A stretch of 64,000 nt of DNA from Mikania micrantha (GCA_009363875.1 CM018694.1:30141415-30205414), one strand, 5' to 3'; counted from the stretch's first letter, positions 44,141-56,646 are shown. Program-made: numbers and translations. The notes: generated from the sequence alone by a model not told the origin.

Positions 44141-44690
44141 AAGTCAGCGAACCCAGCCATGGCCGAACCATCTATCAGCCGAACCAACATTCTGTCAAAG
44201 CTCTTGACCTACGAACCTAGGGTTTCTTCGGTTGACCTAGCCGGACCTTCTACATGTTGGCCGAACCCTTGAAAGAAACAGGTGGCCATGAACCTACATG
44301 CTGCCAACCACGTGTCCTAGCCGAACCCTCCCCTACACGAACCAAGAACTATGATAGCCGAACCCTAACTTGGCGAACGTATGACCAACGAACCCATGTC
44401 AGCCGAACCCATGCAATCACGAACCTACTTCCTCGGGTGAGCCAATGAGACCACGAACCTATCCACAATTAGCCGAACCTGAGTTGCCACGAACCTGGGA
44501 GCTATGTATGGTTACGAACCTGATGATGAACGAACCAATTCCATGCATGGCCGAACCTTATGTTAAAACCCAGGGGCAGCGAACCTACCCTCTGTTGGCC
44601 GACCTATTTAGTGTGAACTCTAATTAGCCAAACCTTAGGCCCCTTAAACTAGAGGGATGGCAGCGAACCTAAGTGTTTGGGGGTTTTGAA
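44141..44690 (+). repeat. CGAACC cluster in T3 LTR
   Basis: More than 20 copies of (A/C/G)CGAACC at irregular 15-30-bp spacing; bases between copies are not alike, so this is a dispersed motif array and not a simple tandem repeat. Confidence 0.82.
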
Positions 44691-46045
44691 CCTAAACTTT
44701 CGAATGGAATGGGTTACGATCAACATGCATGGGAAGTTAGTATGTGTACATGTGAAACATACTAAGGCCATAGTAATAACAATAAGGGTTAAGAGACTTG
44801 GGTTTGGAATAACAAGGGATATTGTAAACCTTGTTATTACTTAAACATAGATGGTGATCATCAACTGAGCTTAACATGCATGGAATATTCCAAAGAATCA
44901 AAATCATGGTTTAAGGATAAATTATTGGTTTTACAACTAACACTAATCTTTAAACAACTTATGATAATGTATAATTTCATTAGATGGTCATCTGAACTAT
45001 CTATGATGGATTGCACAAGCAATCAAACAAGGAATCATTTCATAATCAAAAGAATTTGGTAATGGGCCCGCAATTGGCCCAAGGGGCTCAACCCAAGCCC
45101 ATCATGGGGAAACATCACATTTCTTAGATAAATTATGTTTTAATAAAAGAAATTAAATTGTAAACTTGTTCAAATTAAATTAGATGATTTTTCTAAATTA
45201 ATGTAAACTTAAAATGAGTTAAATTAAAACATGTTAATTAAGACTTGTTATAATTAAACTGTTGGGACACGGGTTACAAATGGGTATCTGAGTTAGACTA
45301 GTTAGATTAAATCTTAGAAGCACATTAGTACATAGGAGTCTTAGTTGCACACCGAGACTAAACCTTAGATATGACGACTAATACGTATACTTATCGCATT
45401 CGAATTCTTTTAAAACAACTCAGGAACTGAAGATACATAGTCTACATATAAAGAGTGCACATTTTGTGGTAGTACAGTACAAAGCAACACAAGTGAGTTC
45501 ATTACCCCTTTTCTAAACATTTTTGTTTTCAAACGCGGGGCTGAGAAGCATGCGTAAACTGTTTTATTTAAATTGTTTTACGTATATGCTTTTAATTATT
45601 ATTGTTTATTATATATGCTTATTTATACTCCTAGACTCCTATCTAGGTAACTGTTATACAGAAATAACTTACAAGATAGTTAATTACTCTTTTGAGTAAT
45701 ACCTAAATTCAAAACTCTAAACAAACCCTTAGTCCATCGAATTCAAATTCCAGAATCTAAATTCAAAGTGAAATCAAAAGAACAAAAGCTAAAGATCAAA
45801 AGCAATGGAAATCAAATCCAGTGTGTGATCAGTAAACTAAGGATCCTACTCATAAATCTATAATCATTGTCAAATCATGGAATTCTAAAGATCAAAATCA
45901 AGAGACTCAAGGAAATCCAGGAAATCATAACTGTGTGTGAATCATTGAAATAATGAAATCATTAAAATCTAATGAAATCATTAATGCTTGAGTTAAGGTG
46001 GATGTCAGTTGTATAGAAATCAAGACCACGTGTAACACACATAAA

Positions 46046-46262
46046 GTCCCGGCATAAATAGTAGACTCTTGTAGTCAAGCTATATGGGCAATAACGTGAA
46101 CTATCAAAACGAAATTAGAAGAATCAAAGAAGATCAAGAAGCAAAGGATATCCGTAAAGTCCCGACATGTACAGTAGACTAGTGAGTCAAGCTGATATGG
46201 GCATCATTAAAGTCCCGACACACACAGGTAGACTCCTTGTGAGTCATGCCTGATATGGGCCA
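46046..46262 (+). repeat. Three-copy AAGTCCCGRCA...GATATGGGC block in T3 LTR
   Basis: Three related blocks (AAGTCCCG, then GTAGACT, then GTCAAGC or GTCATGC, then ATATGGGC), at about 46046, 46155 and 46210. S has a functionally parallel repeat at 54487-54720. Confidence 0.7.
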
Positions 46263-46505
46263 CGTGTGAGAGGGTACAACTTGGACAACCACCAACAACT
46301 AAGTCTAATTGATTGAGTCAAATAAGGCCCAATCATCATGTCTTAGTTGTATTTAAATGTTTGATTATTAATTTAGTTAATCATTTAATATTTATTTCTA
46401 CAAGTGTTTTGAAATAATCATGAATACATGGTGAACTCAAGAGATTAAAGGTGAATCTATTTGTGGAAATCTAAAATCTAAATTGAAGGTGAATGAAGTG
46501 AAATT

Positions 46506-46890
46506 CTTAATTATCATTGGCAACAATATGTTAAGTAATCCGGTATGTGGTGGGACGGTGGCTGGGCGGGCGGTAAGTTCGACCCTACATATGCCCTATA
46601 TATAAGCATACTTGGTTGGTTAGCATAGGTGGTTATTGATGAGGTTAAGGTTGTCATTTCGGGGGACCAAGGTAAACTTTTTCAGGGTAAGTCAAATACT
46701 ATGGAATCAAATGCTATGGAATCAAAGTTATGGGATGAAATGCTTAATTATCGCCAGGAACAATATATCATGTGGTTTAGTATGTGGTGGGCCGGTGGCT
46801 GGGCGGGCGGTAAGTTCGACCCTACATATGCCCTATATATAAGCATACTTGGTATAGGTGGTTAATGGTGAGGTTAAGGTTGTCATTCAC
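46506..46890 (+). repeat. Two-copy TATA-bearing repeat in T3 LTR
   Basis: Units begin CTTAATTATC at 46506 and 46743 (period 237). Each holds GGTATGTGGTGG, CCTACATATGCC and CTATATATAAGCATACTTGG (TATA at about 46597 and 46834), and ends GGTTAAGGTTGTCATT. Confidence 0.85.
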
Positions 46891-47328
46891 GTTATTCAAA
46901 ATTCATTTTTATAAAACTTAATGAAGTCACCAACCATGTGTTGACTTTATTTTTGCATGACTTCTCAGGTGACGAACAGGTCAATTAAGGAGTTGTTTCT
47001 TTTGGACTAGGATACCAATTAGAGGACCAAGCTTTTTGGACTTGCCTATTTTTGAAACATCATTTCACATATTACTTTGTATATCTCGTGCAGATACAAG
47101 ATTGAAGACTTATGATGTTGATAGTAGATTTACATAGTTAAATTATGAACTAAACTGATGTAATTTAACTTTGTAATTATATTTTCATTTAGCAGTTTCT
47201 CATTTACATATATCATGTGCAAGGTAAACAATCTGATCATTCCGATTATCATTCACGATATCGCGCCCCGAGAACCTTCCGCCCGACGGGGATGTCGATC
47301 CAACCCGCCAGCTCAGGGTGTGACAGAT

Positions 47329-47340
47329 TGGTATCAGAGC
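47329..47340 (+). other. Primer binding site of T3
   Basis: TGGTATCAGAGC three bases after the LTR end. The leader 47341-47492 has nothing else of note. Confidence 0.9.
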
Positions 47341-47492
47341 ATGGTTATAGGGAAACATAGGTCACTAATTTAAAACGGTTTGGCCTATACTATAACCTAG
47401 GGACCTTGCATGTAGAGAACATAGGACTTAGGATTTTATTTGCATTGTGTCTTCAGCATTCGAACACTGCACTAACCAATATTCTTATGGTT

Positions 47493-48797
47493 ATGATCAG
47501 AATGCCGCCACTAAGACAACCTCCTCTGTTACCACCACCGCACAATTTGGCTCCACACTCGTCGATGCTATCACCGGCTGATTCACCACCACCACCTCCT
47601 CCTCCACACTCTTCACTTCGAAACCCAAGCCCGACTCAAGCACTGGATCTTGCCACGATTGCTTTAGCAACTCTACTAAGCAATCAGCTGACTAATCAGC
47701 TCAAGGAAGTAATACCGGATATGCTCAACCGTATTCGGAACGACGGCAACAACACTGGGAATTCACCTGGAGAAGCAAGTGGAAATTCTGGCAGTGCTTC
47801 AAACTATTTCTACAAATCTTTTGTGGGATGCAAACCGTCGAGTTTTAGCGGCACTGAGGGAGCCGTTTGTCTGATCCAATGGATATAAAATATTGAGACT
47901 ACTCTGGACCTCTGTAGTTGTCCAGAGCATCACAAGGTTCGTTACTCCGCTGGCACTTTCAACAAACGAGCCTTGACTTGGTGGAACTCTCAGATTCGAG
48001 CAAGAGGAAGGGAAGAAGCTATGGCAATGTCATGGGAAGATTTCAAGACCCTGTTGAGAACTGAATTCTGCCCTAAGAACGAGCTGCAGAAGCTGGAAGT
48101 GGAGTTGTCAAACCATGTGATGAAAGGGGCAGATCATATGGGGTATACTACTCGTTACCACGAGTTAGTTGCTTTGGTGCCAGACATGGGACCAACATTG
48201 GAGAAGAGGGTTGATCAATATGTAGTTGGACTTCCCGCCTGCATTCAGGGTTTAGTTGTTGCAGCAAACCCTGTTACTGTAGATTCTGCTGTGAGTTTGT
48301 CTGGGAAACTCACTGATCTGATGGTAGCCTCTGGAACTTTGAAGAAAGAGGCTGACACTGGCAAGAGAAAGGAAGAGTCTTCAAAGAAACCCCATCATCA
48401 CTAGAAGAAGAAATAGAAGACCATCAAGAACTACACCATGGCTACTCCACTCAACCAAGTAGCCATGGCACCACAGAATGTGCATAAGAAACAATATACT
48501 GGCCCAGACCCCCTGTTTACCAAGTGCCAGTATCATCATGCTGCAAGCAACCAATGCCGTCATTACACGGGATGTGGAAGAAAAGGACACTGGGTCCAGC
48601 AACGCAGGATGACACCAAACCAAGCAATCAACAATGTTGTTTTAGCTCTCCCTCCACCCAACAACCAGAACAACGGTGTATGCTATAACTGTGGTGAACA
48701 AGGCCACTTTGCAAAGAATTGCCCAAAGAAGGCACAACAGGCAGTTCAAGTACCCTGTGGACAAGCTTTTGCTATAGGAGCTCCAGCTGCACGCTAA
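47493..48797 (+). pseudogene. gag: T3 gag with four in-frame stops
   Basis: ATG 47493 or 47502 (MIRMPPLRQPP, Pro-rich), capsid part (KSFVGCKPSSFSGTEGAVCLI; LTWWNSQIRARGREEA; ELQKLEVELSNHVMKG). Stops in the gag frame: TAA 47886-47888, TAG 48402-48404, TAG 48414-48416, TAA 48795-48797. The first zinc motif (CRHYTGCGRKGHWVQQR) has lost cysteines; the second (CYNCGEQGHFAKNC) is complete. Same architecture as T1. Confidence 0.9.
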
Positions 48798-50022
48798 GAC
48801 CCGAATGTGGTCACTGGTACATTTCTCTTACATGACTTTTATGCATCTGTTCTATTTATACTGGTGCGGATCAGAGTTTTATCTCTACCGATTTTGCATG
48901 CCAACTAGATTTTATAGAGGAACAGTTAGATTCCCCTTATATCATAGAAGTACCTAACGGGAAACAGATCACAGTTAGCACAGTATATAGGAATTGCCCA
49001 TTGACACTTAATGGTCATACATTCACCATCGATTTGACACCGATGGAGTTTCGACATCATTGTTAAAATGGATTTGCTTTCATCTAATCGGGTGGAAGTC
49101 ATCTGTTCTGAGAAGCTGCTTCGAGTTCCATTGCAGAACGATCGTGTATTGGAAGTTAGAGGGGATCAAGCAAAACGAAGTGTCAAAATCATCTCTTGCA
49201 TAAAGGCGCGTAAGTGTCTACAGAAGCAGTGCGTAGCATTCCTGGCTCATGTGGTGGAGAAGGAGAAGGACAAGAAAAAGATTCAAGATATGCCGGTAGT
49301 GAAAGAATATCTGGAAGTATATCCCGAAGACCTACCAGGTTTGCCACCTGCGCGACCGGTAGAGTTTCGTATTGACTTAATCCCTAGAGCAACTCCTATT
49401 GCTAAATCTCCTTACAGGTTAGCACCATCGGAGATGCAGGAATTGTCGAATCAACTACAGGAGCTACTTGATAAAGGTTTCATCAGACCGAGCTACTCAC
49501 CTTGGGGAGCTCCAGTCTTGTTCGTGAAGAAGAAAGACGGATCGTTTCGAATGTGCATAGACTACCGCGAGCTGAATAAACTAACCATCAACAATCGGTA
49601 TCCATTGCCGAGGATCGATGATTTGTTTGACCAACTGCAAGGAGCCCAATACTTCTCGAAGATTGACTTGTGGTCTGGATATCATCAGCTCAGAGTTCAA
49701 GACGAAGATATACCGAAGATGGCGTTCAGAACTAGATACGGGCATTACGAATTCATGGTGATGCCTTTCGGATTGACGAATGCACCAGCGGTTTTCATGG
49801 ATCTCTTGAACCGAGTGAGCAAACCATTTTTGGATCAGTTTTTCATTGTTTTATTGATGACATATTGATTTATTTGAAAAGCAAAGCAGACCACGAGCAA
49901 CATCTCAGAAAGATCTTGGAGCTGTTGAAAGAAGAGAAACTTTATGCCAAATTTCTAAGTGTGAATTTTGGCTAAGTGAAGTTCAATTTCTGGGTCATGT
50001 AGTCAACATCGAGGGTATACAT
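48798..50022 (+). pseudogene. pol: T3 protease and RT, broken at active sites
   Basis: A one-base loss near 48856 falls in the protease DTG box, and a further loss lies near 49045-49055. RT from 49068 is open for 267 codons (DKGFIRPSYSPWGAP, KKDGSFRMCIDYREL, YFSKIDLWSGYH, MPFGLTNAPAVF), then a one-base loss near 49850 shifts the frame just before the catalytic IDD box. Another lies near 49955. TGA ends the open part at 49866-49868. Confidence 0.92.
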
Positions 50023-50742
50023 GTGGATCCCTCCAAGATTGAAGCAAATAAGAACTGGGATACTCCGAAGACACCAACAGAGATACGGTCTTTTCTGGGA
50101 TTGGCGGGCTATTATAGAAGGTTTATCTCAAACTTTTCTAAGATAGCCTTGCCTCTCACTAAGTTAACCCAGAAAAGTGAACCGTTTTTCTGGGAGCAGA
50201 AACAAGAAGATGCTTTTCATACATTGAAACAAAAGTTATGTGATGCTCCAATCTTATCTCTCCCAGAAGGCTGTGACGATTTTGTTGTTTATTGTGATGC
50301 CTCCCATCAGGGACTTGGATGTGTACTCATGCAACGAGACAAGGTTATCGCGTATGCCTCACGACAGTTAAAGGTTCATGAGAAGAATTACACTACTCAT
50401 GATCTTGAACTGGGAGCTGTAATCTTCGGACTGAAGATTTGGAGACATTATTTATATGGCACCTAATGTACCATATACACTGATCACAAGAGTCTGCAGC
50501 ATATCTTTGATCAGAAGGAGCTCAACATGCGACAACGTCGTTGGGTTGAACTTCTAAATGATTACAACTGTGTAATCAAGTATCATCTGGGAAAGGCGAA
50601 CGTTGTAGCTGATGCCTTGAGCCGGAAGGAACGAGTCAAACCCTTGCGCGTTAGAGCAATGGGAATGACTTTGCAGACCAGCTTATGTGTCAAGATCATT
50701 CAGGCACAACAAGAATCAGTTGATCGAGGAAACTTGAAGTAA
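50023..50742 (+). pseudogene. pol: T3 RNase H
   Basis: RT connection (IRSFLGLAGYYRRFISNFSK), then RNase H blocks VVYCDASHQGLGCVLMQ, ASRQLKVHEKNYTTHDLELGA, a TAA at 50464-50466, TDHKSLQHIF and GKANVVADALSRK. A TAA at 50740-50742 ends this part. Confidence 0.92.
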
Positions 50743-51483
50743 GAATTAGACTGTGGAGCAGAGAAACAATTTGACACTAAGCCTGATGGAGTGATCTACT
50801 ACCATGATCGTATATGGATCCCGGCGGTAGACGAATTAAGAAGACTTATCTTCGATGAAGCACACAAGACTAAGTACTCCGTGCATCCGGGCGCCGATAA
50901 AATGTACCAAGATTTGCGTGGATTTTATTGGTGGCCGGGAATGAAGAAAGACATAGCCGAGTACGTCGGCCGATGTCTTACATGTACGAAAGTAAAGGCG
51001 GAACACCAGAAACCTTCAGGTTTATTGGAACAGCCTGAGATTCTGCTCTGGAAGTGGGAACAAATAGCTATGGATTTTATTACCAAGCTACCCCGCACTT
51101 CCAGTGGTCACGATACGATTTGGGTTATCATCGATCGTTTGACGAAGTCTGCTCATTTCTTGCCAATACGTGAGACTTTCACGACGGATAAACCGGCGAG
51201 ACTGTATATCAATGAGATAGTGGTACGTCACGGTGTGCCATTGTCCATTATTTCTGATAGAGACAGCAGATTTACATCAAGGTTCTGGCAATCCTTAAAG
51301 AAATCTCTAGGGACGCAGTTAAATCTGAGTACAGCTTACCATCCACAAACGGACGGTCAAAGAGAACATACAATTCAGAACCTGGAGGACATGTTGAGAA
51401 CCTGTTTGTTGGATTTCGGTGGGAATTGGGATTCTCATTTGCCACTGTTTGAATTATCCTACAACAACAGTTATCATAGTAGT
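50743..51483 (+). pseudogene. pol: T3 integrase, first part
   Basis: HHCC finger (HKTKYSVHPGADKMYQ...CLTCTKVKAEH), catalytic core with MDFITKLP, ISDRDSRF and TDGQREHTIQNLED, then ELSYNNSYHSS where the reading is cut by S. Catalytic residues are all kept. It resumes at 55994. Confidence 0.93.
51479..51483 (+). other. Target-site duplication of solo LTR S (left)
   Basis: GTAGT here and at 55989-55993; the integrase codons read through one copy. Confidence 0.92.
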
Positions 51484-52263
51484 TGTAAGATCTGTGCCGG
51501 AATTGTTACCGAAACAGTAATCTGTACAGTAACTCAGGTACAAACTAGGATAAATACTTAGAAGCTATTAACATTTGATGCTAAACACAAACTATAATAC
51601 TATGTTTCTGAAATATTGATTTAGACCTTATGGTTTAAACAGTCAGAAACACATCAGACAATAATGAACAGATGTATACATGTTTGATTTGTTATTATTA
51701 GGTATAAACGTATGCGAGGTTAAATAGAACAAAACTATAACAGTTGTTGTTACAGAATGCTAAACCGACGAATTATTCGTATAGGTGACGATCCGTATGA
51801 ATAAATCTGAAAGTTTAACGATCTAAAATGATGACTGAAAAGTAGAAAACAAAAATCAGAAAGTGAAACGTATGATCGTGTTCGTACAGTTAGCGTTCTG
51901 TACGAAAACGCACGTAAGTGACGTTTTCTGACGAAACGAAAACGATACAAACTATAATAAATATAAGGAAATAAAATATTTCATGTTTTACAATTTTGAA
52001 ACTCATCAGAAATAAATTAAAAAGTAACTATTTCCAATTAAAATACGTAAATTCGCGAAACAATTATCGTAACGCGTAAAAATAATAAATTGCGATAAAT
52101 AAATTAAGAAAATAATGTTTAAACTATTTACTAGAAATAACCACCTTCCAAATATTTAAAACAAAGTCTTTTACTTTTATCTTATTAAAAACGCGCGTTA
52201 TGATTCGGAAACGCAACGGAGACGAAAACCGAGCAACCGAAACGAACCCGAATACCCTCGGGG

Positions 52264-52271
52264 TATTTAAG
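52264..52271 (+). promoter_or_regulatory. Core promoter TATA-like box in S
   Basis: TATTTAAG after CCCTCGGGG and before AAATGAGG, about 780 bp into the LTR, matching T1 20365-20373 in context. A CT-rich stretch follows. Confidence 0.5.
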
Positions 52272-52704
52272 GCCTCAAATGAGGCTTTCACCTCATTTTT
52301 ACTTATTCTCTCTCCCTCTAGACTCTCTCCCACGCACCTCTCTCTCTCTAAGCATTCAAACTTTAAACCTTCGTATCTTGCTCGGTTCTTGGCGGAATCA
52401 CGTGTTTTTGGTGTCCACGCGAAGCCCTCGACTCCCTCTACAAGGAAGTACAACCAATCTGAGGTTTCATCCAGCCATTCTCGAGGTATGATCAAATGAA
52501 TGTCCGAAAATATAGGGTTTCTTGGATCTTGTTCGACCACACACACACACACACCCGGTTAAAACCCTAATCCGTGCGCATCTTACACGCTTAAGGGTCG
52601 ACTATTGCATCACTACATGATAGAACCATCCATAAAATTGACCCGTAGGTCGATGATGCAAATGATGAACAGGTTTGTGAGGTGGTGCTCGACCAAACAG
52701 CTGC

Positions 52705-52990
52705 TGGAGCCGAACCTTCTCACCTCCGGCGAACCTTCTGCCCCCGGCGAACCTTCAGCCTTGCAAGCGAACTATGGCCGAACCTTTTAGGTTGAATTCC
52801 CAGTTGGCCGAACCCTTAATCTGAAACCAGTAGCCGAACCCATGCATGAATGCATGGGTGAACCTTAGCCGAACCTAACCAGTTGCCGAACCCTTTGTTG
52901 GTTGAGACGAACCCCTTCTGCGAACCTATATGTCACCGAACCTATAGGTTCACCGGAATAGAGCCGAACCCTAGTTTTATGCTAACAGGT
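52705..52990 (+). repeat. CGAACC cluster in S
   Basis: About 15 copies of CGAACC (often GCCGAACC) at irregular spacing, as in T1 and T3. Confidence 0.8.
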
Positions 52991-53042
52991 TCGCTGAACT
53001 CGTTGCTGTTCGGAAGAAATACGGATAGGTCCATGAAAACAC

Positions 53043-53375
53043 AATGGACCCAAGGGATTTCTTAGGCCCACTCCTTGTTGGCCCAATATATTTATTCGAC
53101 CCATTAAAACCTTTCGGCCCACACTTGTTATTTGGCCCAACGCATCCTATTTCGGCCCACCTTAGTTGATTAGACCACGACAAATGGATTGGGCCACAGG
53201 GATACCCGACCCAATAATTCGGCCCAAGTAGATAGGTTGGCTCAATTGAAAGGCCCAACCGGTGACATTCGGTTCACTAGGGTTATTCGGCCCAAATACA
53301 CATTACCTATTTGGCCCATGATGGCTCACTCTTATTCGGCCCATATGGTTCTTCCGGCCCAAGAATTTCTTGGTT
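53043..53375 (+). repeat. GGCCCA cluster in S
   Basis: About 13 copies of GGCCCA or GACCCA, mainly as TCGGCCCA or TTGGCCCA, on the plus strand, following the CGAACC cluster as in T1. Confidence 0.8.
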
Positions 53376-54486
53376 GGCCATATAAAAAAAAAGAAATATA
53401 TAAACATAACTTTAAACCAAAGTTAAGGGGGTAACCTCATACTACAAAGGTGGTGAATTGGGTTAATAACCATCACCAACCTTAAACATCAAGTTGTAAC
53501 AATTGTTTCAAGTGTAACAAGAACAACATGTGAAGTCTTAAACCATAACCCTAAGCTTGTTCTTGGGTTTATATTGCTAAGTCTCCTGTCAATACAATTA
53601 AATTGATTATGTAATAGCATGACTCACAACCATAGAACCGAGCCGAATGAAGATCATGACTGAGACTTACGGATAGGGTTAACACACGCACACACTCAAT
53701 TACCTAAAACGTATACTAACAAGTTACAAACAACGTGAAATCATTACAGGATCGTGAATATAACACCAAGTACAACGAGAGCGCGTATTATTGTTTATAC
53801 ACAGTCAACCACTTCAAACGCAAGGTGAGTTCATTTGTCCCTTTTCAAACCATTTGTTTTAATCGGGACCGAGAAGCATGTTATTCATTTTAAACAATTA
53901 TTAAAATGCCATTAAATGCTTTTACACTATTGATAATGCTTTTACTAATAATTGAACTTGTAGCGCTCATTTGGAAACTAAAGACTAAGGCTATAGTGTA
54001 AATAGCTAATGCTATTTACACTCTACTTATTTACATTATACTTACACTTTGTGCTCAAACTGGGAACTTAGAAATTAAATGCTTGATGCTTATGCTACAA
54101 ACTAGGAGCTTAAACTATATGCTTGAGGCTTACGCTATAGACTTGAAGTTTAAACTTTTTGCTTGACGCTTATGATATAAACTTGATACTAAACTTTAAG
54201 CTAAATGCTTATGCTATAAGATATGTGCTTAAATTATACATTTAATGTTTAAATTATAAACTCTATGTTTAAACTACATACTCAATACTAAGGTTTTGAA
54301 ACACTTACACTAAACACTAATACTTGATACACTCGTTTCGAAAGACTTTTATGCATGGAAAGCTTAAAACACGTGAATACTTGATATACTTGGAATGCTT
54401 GAAACACGCGAATACTTGATATGCTTGGAACACTTGAACACTTGAATGCTTGAAACATTGGAATGTTCAGACTATAGACTTAATGA

Positions 54487-54720
54487 CCGCCGCGTTTTGA
54501 CCTGTGTGTCAACCATTACTAGTCATCAGTGAAACTATGTGAATGCGTTAAACTTGTATGCTTAAGCTATAAGACATCGTAAGACAGACTGTTGGCCGCC
54601 GCGTCTTGACATTGGTCAAGCCCTACTAGTCATCAGTGTTCTTCATTGTCAGAATCATGTAAGACAGACTGATTGGCCGCCGCGTCTTGACATTGGTCAA
54701 GCCCTACTAGTCATTCAGTG
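54487..54720 (+). repeat. GGCCGCCGCGTCTTGAC tandem repeat in S
   Basis: Three copies of GCCGCCGCGT(C/T)TTGAC...CTACTAGTCAT at about 54487, 54595 and 54676; the last two are 81 bp apart and nearly alike. Upstream (54060-54330) lies a run of degenerate TGCTTGA/ACTATA repeats. Confidence 0.8.
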
Positions 54721-54944
54721 TTCTTATTGATTCATCCATGGTTATGACAAGTGACTAGAATGATTTGGGTTCTTCTAGTTGACTTTGTGTCAACTTGAAG
54801 GTTCCTTTATCATAACACGTCACGAGTCATATTTAGGACCTTTATGGATGGATGCTGAATTCCCTAAGGTGTTCATCTGTCCATAATGGTGCCTCTCAAA
54901 CTCAATACTCATAAGTCATGGAATCAATAGGGTGGAGTGAAACA

Positions 54945-55550
54945 CTTAATTATCATTAACAACAATATGTTAAGCAGCCCGGTATGTGGTGGGACGGTGG
55001 CTGGGACTTTTCCCCTACATATGCCCTATATATAAGCATACTCGGTTGGATATCATAGGTGGTTGTTAGTGAGGTTAAGGTTGTCATTTCGGGAAATCAA
55101 AGTATACATTTTCAGTGAAATCAAATGTTAAGAATTATATGTCATGGAATCAAGGTAGTGGAATGAAATGCTTAATTATCATTAACAACAATATGTTAAG
55201 CAGCCCGGTATGTGGTGGGACGGTGGCTGGGGCTTGTCCCCTACATATGCCCTACATATAAGCATACTAGGTTGGATAACATAGGTGGTTGTTAGTGAGG
55301 TTAAGGTTGTCATTCAGGAAATCAAGGTAAACAATTACAGGGTAATCGAATTCAATGAATCGAATGTTACAGAATCGAAGATGTAGGATCAAACGCTTAA
55401 TTATCACCACGAACAATATATCATGTGGTTTGGTATGTGGTGGGACGGTGGCTGGGGCTTGTCCCCTACATATGCCCTATATATAAGCATACTAAAACAG
55501 ATGGTATAGGTGGTTAATGGTGAGGTTAAGGTTGTCATTCAAAGGATTTT
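54945..55550 (+). repeat. Three-copy TATA-bearing repeat in S
   Basis: Units begin CTTAATTATC at 54945, 55171 and 55396 (periods 226 and 225). Each has GGTATGTGGTGGGACGG, CCCTACATATGCC and CTATATATAAGCATACT (the second unit has CTACATATAAG), then GGTTAAGGTTGTCATT. Confidence 0.88.
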
Positions 55551-55993
55551 TTAAACTATTTTTACATAAACTACACGAACTCCCTAACCATTGTGTTGAC
55601 TTTGTTTTCTTACATGCTTTCTCAAGTGACGCACAGGATTAAGCTAAGATTCAGGATTGCACGCTAGGATGCCCAGATATAGATCCTAGTTGACTTTGGA
55701 AGAAGCACATTTTTTGAGATCAATACGAATCTCTTTTGATATCTTGTATAGATACAAGATATATATATTTGATTCTTTTGGATAGGTTTACTTAGTTAAA
55801 TTACCAAACATTGACAATTGTAATTTAACTTTGTAATCCTAGTTAATGTTTCATTGTGCTTAATTATTATTAACATTGATGCTATGAAAACAATCTGATC
55901 ATCACGATTATCATTCACGATATTGCGCCCCGATAACCTTCCGCCCGACGGGGACTCCGATCCTACCCCGCCGGCTCGAGGTGTGACAGTAGT

Positions 55994-56646
55994 ATCGGAT
56001 GTTCACTATTCGAGGCTTTGTATGGTCGAAAGTGTCGATCACCGATCTGTTGGACTGAAGTCGGAGATAATCGAATAACTGGGCCAGAGCTTATTCAGGA
56101 AACCACTGACAAGATTGCCCAGATTCAACGAAGGCTACAAGCTACTAGGAGCAGACAAAAGAGCTATGCCGATAAACGGCGCAAGCCGTTGGAATGTCAA
56201 GTGGGAGACCGTGTCATGTTGAAGGTATCCCATGGAAAGGTGTAGTACGCTTTGGGAAGAAAGGCAAATTAGCACCACGATACGTGGGACCGTTCGAGAT
56301 CATTGAGCGTATTGGTCCTGTGGCATATAGACTGAGATTACCAGATGAACTCAGTGGTGTGCATGACGTGTTTCACGTCTCGAACTTAAAGAAATGCCTT
56401 GCTGATGAATCACTCGTCATTTAAATCGAAGAAATTCAAGTTGATGAACAGTTTCATTTTATTGAAGAACCTTTAGAGATTATGGATCGCAAAGTTAAAC
56501 AACCGAGACAAAGCCGTATTCCAATTGTAAAGGTTTGATGGAACTCAAAGCGCGGACCTGAATTTACTTGGGAACGCGAAGATCACATGAAGTCCGAGTA
56601 TCCCCAACTGTTTACAGAGGAAGACGTACCTGATAATGACTTTTAA
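55994..56646 (+). pseudogene. pol: T3 integrase, last part with chromo-like end
   Basis: Continues integrase after S: FEALYGRKCRSPICWTEVGD, then a one-base loss near 56228 shifts the frame; the GKKGKLAPRYVGPF and FHVSNLKKCL blocks follow, a TAA near 56422-56424 and a TGA (56536-56538). Ends with WNSKRGPEFTWERED and a natural stop at 56644-56646. Confidence 0.9.

Larger units (their letters stand above)
43081..47325 (+). repeat. 5' LTR of T3, 4245 bp
   Basis: TGTAACATCAG to GGGTGTGACA. Holds a CGAACC cluster, a repeated AAGTCCCGRCA block (46046-46262) and two copies of the TATATATAAG repeat. Comparison with the 3' LTR gives about 5% difference in the first 90 bp by eye. The open frames 44254-44627 fall in the repeats. 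Confidence 0.92.
51484..55988 (+). mobile_element. S: solo LTR, 4505 bp, T1/T3 family
   Basis: TGTAAGATCTGTGCCGG to GAGGTGTGACA, with TSD GTAGT and no internal domain. The ends match T3 LTR ends with many substitutions. A solo LTR forms by recombination between the two LTRs of one element (known mechanism). It disrupts T3 integrase. The open frames 52124-53434 come from its repeats. Confidence 0.93.

Noticed and set aside
52124..53434. Open frames in solo LTR S
   Set aside because: Repeat-derived, on both strands, no recognisable product.
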